Assembly: GCF_013106755.1 (NCBI RefSeq)
Contig: NZ_WHPF01000002.1
Location: forward strand, 62,001-126,000
DNA length: 64,000 nt
Reading direction: 5' to 3'
Origin: Limnovirga soli
GTDB taxonomy: Bacteria > Bacteroidota > Bacteroidia > Chitinophagales > Chitinophagaceae
Below, in pieces: positions 33,539 to 40,903 of the stretch. Position numbers and translations under genes: made by a program. Position 1 is the stretch's first letter. Each line of letters begins with the position of its first letter. Below the pieces are notes generated by a model. That model saw only the letters and a program-made list of their open reading frames with translations. It had not been told where the DNA came from and did not search any database.

Positions 33539-33675
33539 CCGCTAACAGCGGCTTGACGTCAGTGTGGCTTTGGTACTAGGTTCAGCAATTGTACTTTCGA
33601 TGAACTTTTGTACTAAATTTGAGCAGTAGAACTTTCTACCCCACACTGAACGCCAAGCCAAGGCCCGTTATCCCC
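33539..33675 (+). other. attC-like site G (end of cassette 12)
   Basis: 137 bp. Left box CCGCTAAC(AGCGGC), right box (CAAGGCC)CG|TTATCCCC. Outer arms GCGGCTTGACGTCAGTGTGG and CCACACTGAACGCCAAGCC pair over about 18 bases. The centre has TTTGGTACTAGGTTCAGC, TTGTACTTTCG and TTTTGTACT. The left box complements its own cassette start (gTAGCGG) in 6 of 7 positions and not the right box. Confidence 0.75.
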
Positions 33676-33681
33676 AACATT

Positions 33682-34461
33682 ATGACTGACCGTTACAAAC
33701 TTCATCAATTCTATCAAGGTAAGGGAACAGAACCCAATTATTTAAACGTACAAGAAATAACCGATGCTGTCTCCAACACAACCGAATTACAAATTGTAAC
33801 TTTAGCAATGGATTTGCCTGGCAAGACACAAAAACAACGGCAAGAGATTGAAGATAAATGGATACAACTTTTGCCAACGCTTGACAATATCAAAGTACTT
33901 TCAGTAAGACACAGAGTGAAGCAAGATTTCTTTGACGCAATTTGCAAAATGAAAAACCTGGAAAGGCTTATGTTTTGGACTTCAAATGTTGAAGATATTT
34001 CCAATATTAAATCCTTAACAAAGCTTAAAAATTTGAAAATATGCTCGTTCAGCCGACTTAAAGATATTTCCCCTTTACTGTCATTAAAAATGCTGACGAT
34101 TTTATCAATTGACAATTGCTTTAAAATTGAGAACTATGAAATATTAGGCAATATGACACAGTTGATTGGACTTGAGCTTTGTGGCGACACATTTGCATCA
34201 AGAAATTTAAGGCTTAAAAGCTTAAAACCATTTGAGACTTTAAATAAATTAAAACATCTAGACTTGTCATCAGCTTCAGTAATTGACAATTCATACGAAA
34301 GCATTTTAAAAATGACAAGTTTAGAACGGTTCGACTTATCAATAAATATTCCCAAAGTAACCAGAGAAGAAATCAAAACAAAACATAAAAATTTGAAAGC
34401 TGGCTTTTTCATGGACTGGGATTTTGATAACAAGAAAATGTACGACGGAAAGCTCTGGTAG
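33682..34461 (+). CDS. Cassette gene: leucine-rich-repeat-like protein
   Basis: 259 aa from the ATG at 33682, 14 bp inside the cassette; longer frames cross attC site G. Seen: no signal peptide; an irregular leucine-rich array in the middle: IKVLSVRHRV, NLERLMFWTSNVEDISN, LTKLKNLKICSFSRLKDISP, LKMLTILSIDNC, MTQLIGLELCGD, NKLKHLDLSSAS and MTSLERFDLSIN. Repeats are about 20-25 residues. The C-terminus (GFFMDWDFDNKKMYDGKLW) is aromatic and acidic. Probably a cytosolic protein-binding module. The 3' site of cassette 13 could not be matched to its start TTATCCCC. Confidence 0.72.
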   Translation: MTDRYKLHQFYQGKGTEPNYLNVQEITDAVSNTTELQIVTLAMDLPGKTQKQRQEIEDKWIQLLPTLDNIKVLSVRHRVKQDFFDAICKMKNLERLMFWTSNVEDISNIKSLTKLKNLKICSFSRLKDISPLLSLKMLTILSIDNCFKIENYEILGNMTQLIGLELCGDTFASRNLRLKSLKPFETLNKLKHLDLSSASVIDNSYESILKMTSLERFDLSINIPKVTREEIKTKHKNLKAGFFMDWDFDNKKMYDGKLW

Positions 34462-34503
34462 AAATGTGTGCGGCTAATATGCGCATTGGCAACATTGCTC
34501 GCC

Positions 34504-34527
34504 GATATTGGTCGCCTGACCAATATC
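34504..34527. repeat. GCCTGACC palindrome, perfect 10-bp arms
   Basis: GATATTGGTC-GCCT-GACCAATATC. The stem beyond GGTC/GACC differs from the copy at 35311 but stays paired. It is followed by cgctttaatct in both, and a reverse dispersed-repeat core lies 49 bp on. Confidence 0.75.
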
Positions 34528-34575
34528 GTACGCTTTAATCTAAGCAACAATAAAAGCCCAATTCATAATCCAACA

Positions 34576-34595
34576 GTACAATAGTGTGACGCAAG
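34576..34595 (-). repeat. Dispersed-repeat core (diverged)
   Basis: GTACAATAGTGTGACGCAAG, two changes from the reverse consensus, with the outer flank aaagcccaatgcatattc shared with 35381 and 63827. Confidence 0.82.
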
Positions 34596-34626
34596 CAAAG
34601 CCCAATGCATATTCCGTTGCACCCGT

Positions 34627-34710
34627 TTTACGGTAGTAGTTAGTGGAGTTTTTAGGAAGTGGATAATGGGGATTTGGGTTTGAATAGAAAGACTTTTGCC
34701 TATTTTTGAG
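34627..34710 (+). promoter_or_regulatory. Cassette platform module type 2, copy 2
   Basis: -33 TTTG at 34679-34682, 18-bp spacer, -7 TATTTTTG at 34701-34708, then AG and the cassette start TTGGGCGT at 34711. It differs from copy 1 by only a few bases over about 85. Confidence 0.68.
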
Positions 34711-34726
34711 TTGGGCGTCATTTTAT

Positions 34727-35275
34727 ATGAAAAATACTTTAATTATAACAGTCTCGATCATTATTCTTTTTACACCTTCCTGTAAATCGAAAAATAATTA
34801 TAAGGTTATAATGACAAACAACTTCTTGGAAACCTCTTTCAATATTGAAAACGGGATTCAAATTGACGAGCTTAAAGTGGACAGTTTTTCTGAAAATAAA
34901 CTTCCACGTATTTTTTCTCTAAAAGAGAGTTTTGTTTTGCGAAGAAAATCAGACTTTGCTCAGAGTGAAAAATTAAGCAACTTACTTTTTTTCGACAAAC
35001 CAAATAAAGGCTATGAATGGATAAACGATTCAATATGGGGGCTATTTGATATTAGCATCAAAGAGTATAAATACATCGGGACAGTTTCAGAAAGGAATAA
35101 AAGTGACAATTCATATCAACAAATATTTGACGTATATCCAAGAATACTTAAGCCTAACTCATGGTATTTAATCGACTTTAAACCAACTAAGTTAAATAAA
35201 AAGCACCATGAATTTCTCTATATTACTGATAAACAAGAATTTACTTTCTTTCCTTTAAAGGAAGTTGGTGACTAA
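34727..35275 (+). CDS. Cassette gene: lipoprotein of unknown function
   Basis: 182 aa from the ATG at 34727; the longer frame from a TTG runs through the -7 box and is not credible. Seen: MKNTLIITVSIIILFTPSC with lipobox Cys19, then a beta-rich domain (YKVIMTNNFLETSFNIENG, IFSLKESFVLRRKSDF, SIWGLFDISIKEYKYIGT, YQQIFDVYPRILKPNSWYLI). No family recognised. It begins 16 bp inside cassette 14, whose first eight bases TTGGGCGT are perfectly complementary to ACGCCCAA just after the stop codon. Confidence 0.7.
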   Translation: MKNTLIITVSIIILFTPSCKSKNNYKVIMTNNFLETSFNIENGIQIDELKVDSFSENKLPRIFSLKESFVLRRKSDFAQSEKLSNLLFFDKPNKGYEWINDSIWGLFDISIKEYKYIGTVSERNKSDNSYQQIFDVYPRILKPNSWYLIDFKPTKLNKKHHEFLYITDKQEFTFFPLKEVGD

Positions 35276-35282
35276 AAACGAA

Positions 35283-35340
35283 CGCCCAACATGGGTATTG
35301 CTGCGACGCTGTTGGTCGCCTGACCAACCGCCCTTCGCTT
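35283..35340 (+). other. Left end of the last attC-like site and GCCTGACC palindrome
   Basis: ACGCCCAAC(ATGGGTATTGC) matches the start of cassette 14. Instead of a paired right arm, the sequence continues into GTTGGTC-GCCT-GACCAAC (35311-35328) and cgctttaatct, the same end module as at 34504. Confidence 0.55.
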
Positions 35341-35380
35341 TAATCTCCCCATCAATAAAAGCTGAATTGCATTACAGAAA

Positions 35381-35400
35381 GCACAAGAGTGCGACGCAAG
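35381..35400 (-). repeat. Dispersed-repeat core closing the accessory region
   Basis: Perfect reverse core GCACAAGAGTGCGACGCAAG, followed outward by aaaagccccatgcatattc. Confidence 0.9.
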
Positions 35401-35499
35401 AAAAGCCCCATGCATATTCTTTGCCCGGCCAACAAATGGTAGCTACATTTTACAGCTATTTACTTTTATCTTCGTTGGCATTACAAAGCAGAAAACAAT

Positions 35500-35916
35500 A
35501 TGTACGAATCTACAACGCAAATACGTGTACGCTACGCCGAAACCGACCAGATGAATGTGGTATATTATGGTAATTACGCTCAATATTTTGAAGTGGGCAG
35601 GGTAGAAAGCATACGCCAGCTGGGATATTCGTATAAGGATATGGAAACGGCGGGTGTAATAATGCCCGTGGTAGAATTGCATATAAAATACCTTCGCCCG
35701 GCAACTTATGATGACCTGCTTACCGTAAAAACCACCCTCCGCGAATTGCCCGAAGACCACCGCTGCGAGTTTTTTCAGGATGTATATAATGAGGAAGGCA
35801 AATTACTGGCGGCAGGCCGTGTAGTATTATATTATCTGGATGCACAAACCCGCAGAAAAACAGTTATTCCACCTGCCATGAAAGAAAAACTGGTACCTTT
35901 TTTTACAAACCAATAA
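35500..35916 (+). CDS. Acyl-CoA thioesterase, YbgC/4HBT family
   Basis: Hot-dog-fold thioesterase of 138 aa that hydrolyses short or medium acyl-CoA. Seen: VRYAETDQMNVVYYGNYAQY with the catalytic Asp16 in the N-x-D/E-T-D-x-M pattern, followed by FEVGRVESIRQLG and the strand VVELHIKYLRPATYDDLL. The C-terminal strand RVVLYYLDAQTRRKT completes the fold. Conserved single-domain layout, cytosolic. First chromosomal-type gene after the cassette region; its stop lies 15 bp from the convergent carboxypeptidase stop. Confidence 0.92.
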   Translation: MYESTTQIRVRYAETDQMNVVYYGNYAQYFEVGRVESIRQLGYSYKDMETAGVIMPVVELHIKYLRPATYDDLLTVKTTLRELPEDHRCEFFQDVYNEEGKLLAAGRVVLYYLDAQTRRKTVIPPAMKEKLVPFFTNQ

Positions 35917-35931
35917 AGGAGTAGTCGGGGT

Positions 35932-37329
35932 TTACTTTAGTATATCCAGCACCTTAAACATTTGGGGCACAACAGATCCTGCCGCATCATTATAATTATT
36001 AATGATAAAAGCAAAAGTATACACCGTACCATTCTTTGCCGTTTGATAACCGGTAAATGCCTTGGCCCCGCCAATGGTACCACTCTTCATTTTGGTGCCG
36101 TTATACAAGGGTAGTGCGGCATAAAAGCTATTAAACCAATCCTTGTTGCGGGCATATTGCATGGCACTTACCATGGCATAAGTGGTAACCCTGTTTTGCG
36201 GCGATAACCCACAGCCATCCTGCATATGCAGGGCATAAGCATCTATACCCCGGGCCTGCCAGAAATTTTGTAATAGCTTAACGCCGTTTTCGGTTGAGCC
36301 TTCACCCGTTTGTTGGGCGGCCATGGTTTTAATAAAGGCTTCGCCATAGAGATTGATGCTTTTTTGGAGGAAGAAGTACATCATACTATCCAACCGGGGG
36401 GAGGTTAAATAACCAATATTGGGGCCTGTTGAGTCGGTACTATTTACTACCTGCACATTGCCGGTAATTGGCATATTATGGGCTATAAAGTATTCCTTTA
36501 ATTCATTACCCGCCTGCAAAGCCGGATTGGGCAAGGCGCCGGATAGGGTAAATTGCACAACACCTGCTGGTACAGTACCGGTAACAAAACCAGTATTGGT
36601 ATAGGGCGCAAGATATATATACCCATGATCGCCGCTGCCGGCTTTACCTGTACTTAAATGGTTGTTGATCGTAAAATTTGCCACCGCAGGATTTGTACCT
36701 GTAATGGCAACGACATCGCCCACCTTTTTGCCGGGTTGTAACAAAAGATCGTATTGGTTTTCGTTCCAGTTAAAGCCATAGCTACCGGCACCATAATAAT
36801 TACCAATATCGTCCCATATCCAGCCGCCTGGTAAGGGCTGGTAGGCAAAGCTGCCATTGCTTATGATAATATCACCATCTATCTGGCGAATATTTTGCCT
36901 GGCTAAATAGGTTTTTATTAATGCAACGATAGCTTCCCTGTTGGTTTGCGGGTAACGCCAGCTACCCAGGGTTGGGTCGCCCATGCCTTTTAGCATAAGG
37001 TTGCCATGCAATACCCCATTGTTGATATTGCCCGTAAAACTTACCGGGGTATTATAGGCATAACCCTTGCCCAATAGCTCATAGGCCGCTATGGAAGTGA
37101 ATATTTTTTGGGTGCTGGCAGGTGCCAGACCGGTTTGCTCGTTATGGGCGTAAATTATTTTATTGGTATTGCTTTCCACCACGTACAGGCTAATAGTAGC
37201 ATGCGCAAACTGCGGATGTTGCTCCATTTTTTGGATGGCATTGGCCAACTGCTGCGGTATGGTTTGTGCTTTTGCCGTAATTATACCGCAAAACAAAAAA
37301 AACGTACTTATTCTTTTCATATTCATCAA
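35932..37329 (-). CDS. dacB: PBP4-type D-alanyl-D-alanine carboxypeptidase/endopeptidase
   Basis: Periplasmic class C low-molecular-mass penicillin-binding protein that trims peptidoglycan cross-links. Seen: signal peptide (FFLFCGIITAKA), the SxxK motif STQK with Ser72 and Lys75 in GLAPASTQKIFTSI, the second motif region DGCGLSPQNRVTTYAM and the third KSGTIGG. 465 aa is a usual length. A second ATG three codons downstream (MKRISTFF) gives an equally good signal peptide. It ends 15 bp from the convergent thioesterase and is divergent from cinA. Confidence 0.92.
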   Translation of the reverse strand: MMNMKRISTFFLFCGIITAKAQTIPQQLANAIQKMEQHPQFAHATISLYVVESNTNKIIYAHNEQTGLAPASTQKIFTSIAAYELLGKGYAYNTPVSFTGNINNGVLHGNLMLKGMGDPTLGSWRYPQTNREAIVALIKTYLARQNIRQIDGDIIISNGSFAYQPLPGGWIWDDIGNYYGAGSYGFNWNENQYDLLLQPGKKVGDVVAITGTNPAVANFTINNHLSTGKAGSGDHGYIYLAPYTNTGFVTGTVPAGVVQFTLSGALPNPALQAGNELKEYFIAHNMPITGNVQVVNSTDSTGPNIGYLTSPRLDSMMYFFLQKSINLYGEAFIKTMAAQQTGEGSTENGVKLLQNFWQARGIDAYALHMQDGCGLSPQNRVTTYAMVSAMQYARNKDWFNSFYAALPLYNGTKMKSGTIGGAKAFTGYQTAKNGTVYTFAFIINNYNDAAGSVVPQMFKVLDILK

Positions 37330-37418
37330 TTACCTTGCACAAAAATAAGTAAGGCAACCACAGCAAAAAGCCAATGTTTTAAAGCAGCTTGCCTACTGTT
37401 TAAATGCCCTTTGTATAT

Positions 37419-38687
37419 ATGACAAAAATTACAGCATCCATTATTACGATTGGAGATGAGTTATTGATTGGACAGGTAATTGATACCAATAGCGCCTGGA
37501 TGGCGCAGGAATTGAATAAGATTGGTGTTTGGGTGCAGCATAGAATTGCCGTAGGAGATGTTTGGGAGGATATTTGGCAGGCATTGGATGAGGAAGCTTT
37601 ACGTTCAGATATTATTTTCATCACTGGTGGACTTGGCCCAACTGCCGACGATATTACCAAACCTTTATTGTGTACATATTTTGGGGGTACCATGGTAATG
37701 GATTTGCCTACGCTGGAACATGTAACTTATTTATTTGAACACGTGTTTAAGCGCCCCATGCCCTTGCTGGATAGAAATAAAAAACAGGCCGAAGTACCCG
37801 ATGTTTGTACCGTGCTAAAAAATGAAAGAGGCACAGCACCCGGTATGCAGTTTGAGAAAAATGGTAAACTTTTTTTTAGTTTACCCGGCGTACCACATGA
37901 AATGAAGGGCTTGATGTCGGATCATATTTTTTCCCTTTTAAAAGAGCGGTTTAAGCTGCCTTATATTGGCCACAGCACTTTGCTGACTGTTGGGGTAGGA
38001 GAGTCCTACCTGGCAGATATGATACAATCGTTTGAGGAAGTGTTACCCGAAAATGTAAAGCTGGCCTATTTACCCAATTATGGCATGGTTAGGCTGCGTT
38101 TAACTGCTCATGGAGCAGAGAGGCAAACGGTAGATGCATTATTGGAACAGCAATTTACCGCCTTGAAAATGTTAGTTCAGGAATTTGTTGCTGCCGATGA
38201 AGATATTGCCATGAACGAGATTGTAGGGCGATTATTAAAGGCAAAGGGTAAATCGGTTACCACTGCTGAAAGCTGCACGGGTGGGTATATTGCCCATTTA
38301 ATAACGGCGTTGCCAGGTGCATCGGCCTATTTTAAAGGATCGGTGGTGAGTTATGATAATACCGTAAAACAAAATGTATTAAAAGTTAACAGCAATACAC
38401 TTGAAATAAATGGTGCCGTAAGCGAACAAACAGTGATAGAAATGCTGCAGGGTGCACTAAATTTAATGCAAACCGATTATGGTATAGCAGTTTCTGGTAT
38501 TATGGGTCCCGATGGTGGCACTGAAGAAAAACCTGTTGGTACCGTTTGGGTGGCAGTGGGAAATAAATGGCATGTTGAAACCAAAAAATTGCATTTCCGT
38601 TTTAGCAGGGAGCGAAATATTGAATTAACGGCAATAAATGCGCTGAATCTTTTAAGGTTATTCATTCTTAAAAATGATACGGCCTGA
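37419..38687 (+). CDS. cinA: CinA: nucleotide-repair / competence-damage protein
   Basis: 422 aa. Seen: N-terminal MoCF/COG1058 domain ITIGDELLIGQVIDTNSAWM, FITGGLGPTADDITK, the central FFSLPGVPHEMK and a C-terminal PncC-like domain TTAESCTGGYIAHLI...GSVVSYDNTVK...GIMGPDGGTEEKPVGTVW. The two domains act as ADP-ribose pyrophosphatase and nicotinamide-mononucleotide deamidase in studied homologues. I chose the start MTKITASIITIG; an ATG five codons upstream is less like the family. Confidence 0.95.
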   Translation: MTKITASIITIGDELLIGQVIDTNSAWMAQELNKIGVWVQHRIAVGDVWEDIWQALDEEALRSDIIFITGGLGPTADDITKPLLCTYFGGTMVMDLPTLEHVTYLFEHVFKRPMPLLDRNKKQAEVPDVCTVLKNERGTAPGMQFEKNGKLFFSLPGVPHEMKGLMSDHIFSLLKERFKLPYIGHSTLLTVGVGESYLADMIQSFEEVLPENVKLAYLPNYGMVRLRLTAHGAERQTVDALLEQQFTALKMLVQEFVAADEDIAMNEIVGRLLKAKGKSVTTAESCTGGYIAHLITALPGASAYFKGSVVSYDNTVKQNVLKVNSNTLEINGAVSEQTVIEMLQGALNLMQTDYGIAVSGIMGPDGGTEEKPVGTVWVAVGNKWHVETKKLHFRFSRERNIELTAINALNLLRLFILKNDTA

Positions 38688-38775
38688 TTTATTACCTTTG
38701 GCATCTAAAAAATTGCTGCCATTTGTTATAAGTAACTTTAAATGCTTTACTGTGTTGGCTGCACAGTGTTATAGC

Positions 38776-38795
38776 GCACAAGAGTGCGACGCAAG
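38776..38795 (-). repeat. Dispersed-repeat core
   Basis: GCACAAGAGTGCGACGCAAG followed by cggtgttcaa, between the co-directional cinA and E2 genes. Confidence 0.9.
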
Positions 38796-38879
38796 CGGTG
38801 TTCAATTTATAGGATTTGCCGGGCAAACATATATCCCGGATTGTTGAAGAGGTTTATTAATCATAAAATGTAAATCAGC

Positions 38880-40229
38880 ATGGCTCTTGTTGACCTGATA
38901 ATGCCCAAACTTGGTGAAAGTATTATGGAAGCCACCATTTTAAAATGGCATAAAAAACCGGGTGATGCGGTGAAGTTGGACGAAACTATTTTGGAAATTG
39001 CTACTGATAAAGTAGACAGTGAAGTGCCCAGCACCTATGCCGGTACATTACAGGAAGTTTTGTTTAATGTAAATGATGTGGTACCTGTTGGTGCTGCTAT
39101 TGCCCGTATTGAAACAGCCTCTGCTGCTGTTATAACTGAAAGTACTGTTGTTGAAGTAGCTGCTGCCGCAGCTGCTGAAGCTTTGCCATATGTGCCGGTA
39201 GAAACCGTGGTAAATGCTGGCCCATCAAATGGCAACCGGTTTTACTCTCCACTGGTTTTAAATATTGCCAATAGTGAAGGCATAAGTATGTCTGAACTGG
39301 AAAATATGCCGGGTACAGGCAACGAAGGGCGTGTAACTAAAAGGGATATTTTACAATATATTGAAGATAAAAAAGCTGGAAAGCAACCAATTATTGCACC
39401 AGTAGTGGTGGCTGTAGCGGATGCGCCAATCGCAGAATTACCAAAAACAGAAGCCCCTGTAATTGCTCCGGCTACAGCACCTGCTCCTTCGGTAAAACCA
39501 CTTACGGATTATACAGGCAGCAATGTAGAGATTATTGAAATGGATCGTATGCGTAAGCTGATTGCCAAACATATGGTAGATAGCAAGCAAACTAGTCCGC
39601 ATGTTACCAGTTTTGCCGAAGCAGATGTTACCAATATGGTATTGTGGAGGGAAAAAGTGAAAAAGGAATTTGAAAAAAGAGAGAATACCAAAATAACGTT
39701 TACCCCCATATTTATTGATTGTCTTACTAGGGTTATTAAGCGTTTCCCGCTGATTAATAGTTCATTGGATGGGGATAGGATTATTATTAAAAAAGATATC
39801 AATATTGGCATGGCAACTGCTTTGCCAAGTGGAAATCTTATTGTGCCTGTAATACGCAATGCCGATTATTTAAACCTGGTAGGTTTAAGTAAATCAGTAA
39901 ACAGTCTTGCCGAAAGTGCCCGTAATAACAAGCTAAAACCAGATGATACCAATGGCGGCACTTTCACACTTACCAATGTAGGTACCTTTGGCAGTTTAAT
40001 GGGTACGCCTATTATCAATCAGCCGCAGGTGGCAATTATGGCTGTAGGTGCTATAAAGAAAAGGCCCGTGGTTATTGAAACAGAACAGGGTGATACCATT
40101 GGCATCAGGCATATGATGTACCTGTCGCTAAGTTATGATCATCGTATAGTAGATGGTAGCTTAGGTGCATCGTTTTTAACCGCGGTAGCTAAAGAATTTG
40201 AAGCCTGGGATTTGGAAAGAACCTGGTAA
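38880..40229 (+). CDS. Dihydrolipoamide acyltransferase (2-oxoacid dehydrogenase E2)
   Basis: 449 aa. Catalytic core of a 2-oxoacid dehydrogenase complex that passes the acyl group from lipoamide to CoA. Seen in order: lipoyl domain (about 1-78) with EIATDKVDSEV, lipoyl-Lys44; an Ala/Pro/Val-rich linker; E3/E1-binding domain FYSPLVLNIANSEGI...GTGNEGRVTKRDI (about 120-160); a second linker; and the acyltransferase domain with LSYDHRIVDG, active-site His421. It could be OdhB/SucB, BkdB or AceF; the E1 and E3 genes are not next to it, and the sequence alone does not decide between them. Confidence 0.92.
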   Translation: MALVDLIMPKLGESIMEATILKWHKKPGDAVKLDETILEIATDKVDSEVPSTYAGTLQEVLFNVNDVVPVGAAIARIETASAAVITESTVVEVAAAAAAEALPYVPVETVVNAGPSNGNRFYSPLVLNIANSEGISMSELENMPGTGNEGRVTKRDILQYIEDKKAGKQPIIAPVVVAVADAPIAELPKTEAPVIAPATAPAPSVKPLTDYTGSNVEIIEMDRMRKLIAKHMVDSKQTSPHVTSFAEADVTNMVLWREKVKKEFEKRENTKITFTPIFIDCLTRVIKRFPLINSSLDGDRIIIKKDINIGMATALPSGNLIVPVIRNADYLNLVGLSKSVNSLAESARNNKLKPDDTNGGTFTLTNVGTFGSLMGTPIINQPQVAIMAVGAIKKRPVVIETEQGDTIGIRHMMYLSLSYDHRIVDGSLGASFLTAVAKEFEAWDLERTW

Positions 40230-40239
40230 ACATAAATTA

Positions 40240-40270
40240 TCTTAAGCCGGTTATTAATGCCGGCTTTTTT
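40240..40270 (+). terminator. Terminator of the E2 gene
   Basis: AAGCCGG (40244-40250) / CCGGCTT (40260-40266) followed by a T-run. Confidence 0.85.
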
Positions 40271-40305
40271 TATGAACCTGGCCTTGGTACGCGGATTAAG
40301 CTTTA

Positions 40306-40325
40306 CTTGCGTCGCACTCTTGTAC
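40306..40325 (+). repeat. Dispersed-repeat core
   Basis: Perfect CTTGCGTCGCACTCTTGTAC just behind the E2 terminator, with the flank tgcagtaatgctattgggca. Confidence 0.9.
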
Positions 40326-40388
40326 TGCAGTAATGCTATTGGGCAATATTTTTAAAAGGGCTTTATGGTTTAGGTATAAAATATTACT

Positions 40389-40787
40389 ATGAAAAAAGAT
40401 ATTGAGAACAGGGAAGATATTATTGTATTGGTAAACAGTTTTTATCAAAAAGTAAAAAAGGATGCCGTTATTGGTTATTTGTTTTTAGAAGTGGTAGAAA
40501 TAAATTGGGAAAAACACCTGCCCGTAATGTATGATTTTTGGGAGAACGTGCTGTTTTTTACCGGCAGCTATAATGGAAATCCAATGACACCCCATAATCA
40601 GTTACATAAAAAATCGCCATTAAATCAGGATCATTTTGCCAAATGGCTAATGTTATTTACCCAAACAGTAGATGAATTATTTGAAGGGGAAAAAGCAAAT
40701 TTGGCCAAACAAAGGGCGGTGAGTATTGCAACAGTAATGCAGCTAAGTGTGCTGCACCAGGGCAGTGGGCATTCGAATTTACAATAG
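40389..40787 (+). CDS. Group III truncated haemoglobin
   Basis: 132-aa globin-like haem protein. Seen: helical pattern with IIVLVNSFYQKVKKDAVIGY, PVMYDFWENVLFFTGSYNG, the distal/proximal His region NPMTPHNQLHKKSPLNQDHF (His in HNQLHK and DHF) and FAKWLMLFTQTVDELFEG. This is the class III truncated-haemoglobin signature (the family often carries PFxxH-HxxLP-like spacing). A role in oxygen or NO chemistry is likely; exact function unknown. A forward repeat core lies upstream and a decayed reverse half (about 40829-40865) downstream. Confidence 0.88.
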   Translation: MKKDIENREDIIVLVNSFYQKVKKDAVIGYLFLEVVEINWEKHLPVMYDFWENVLFFTGSYNGNPMTPHNQLHKKSPLNQDHFAKWLMLFTQTVDELFEGEKANLAKQRAVSIATVMQLSVLHQGSGHSNLQ

Positions 40788-40828
40788 GAATAGGCAATAA
40801 AATGCCGCTATGAAAAAGGAACGATAAA

Positions 40829-40865
40829 CCGTGCGTGGCAAGCGCCGATGCCAAAGGCTATATAG
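40829..40865 (-). repeat. Decayed reverse half of the dispersed repeat
   Basis: gtgcgtggcaagcgccgatgccaa keeps parts of the reverse core and the outer gatgcca motif; compare 44056-44080. Confidence 0.55.
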
Positions 40866-40903
40866 CTGGTTACCCTACCGCCTTTTATAATTTGAAATAT
40901 GCG

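Noticed and set aside
21616..35400. Possibility that the spaced repeats form a CRISPR array
   Set aside because: Repeats are long, imperfectly palindromic and separated by genes of 400-1500 bp, not by short uniform spacers; no cas genes.
21616..35400. Possibility of a prophage or ICE
   Set aside because: No structural, replication, relaxase, integrase or transposase gene was seen; the genes are single, short and each bounded by attC-like sites.
35265..35573. ORF of 102 aa across the last palindrome and a dispersed repeat
   Set aside because: Runs through two repeat modules and into the thioesterase gene in the wrong frame.
37404..37418. Upstream ATG for cinA
   Set aside because: Family members begin at about the MTKI..IITIGDELL position; the extra five residues are unlike the family.
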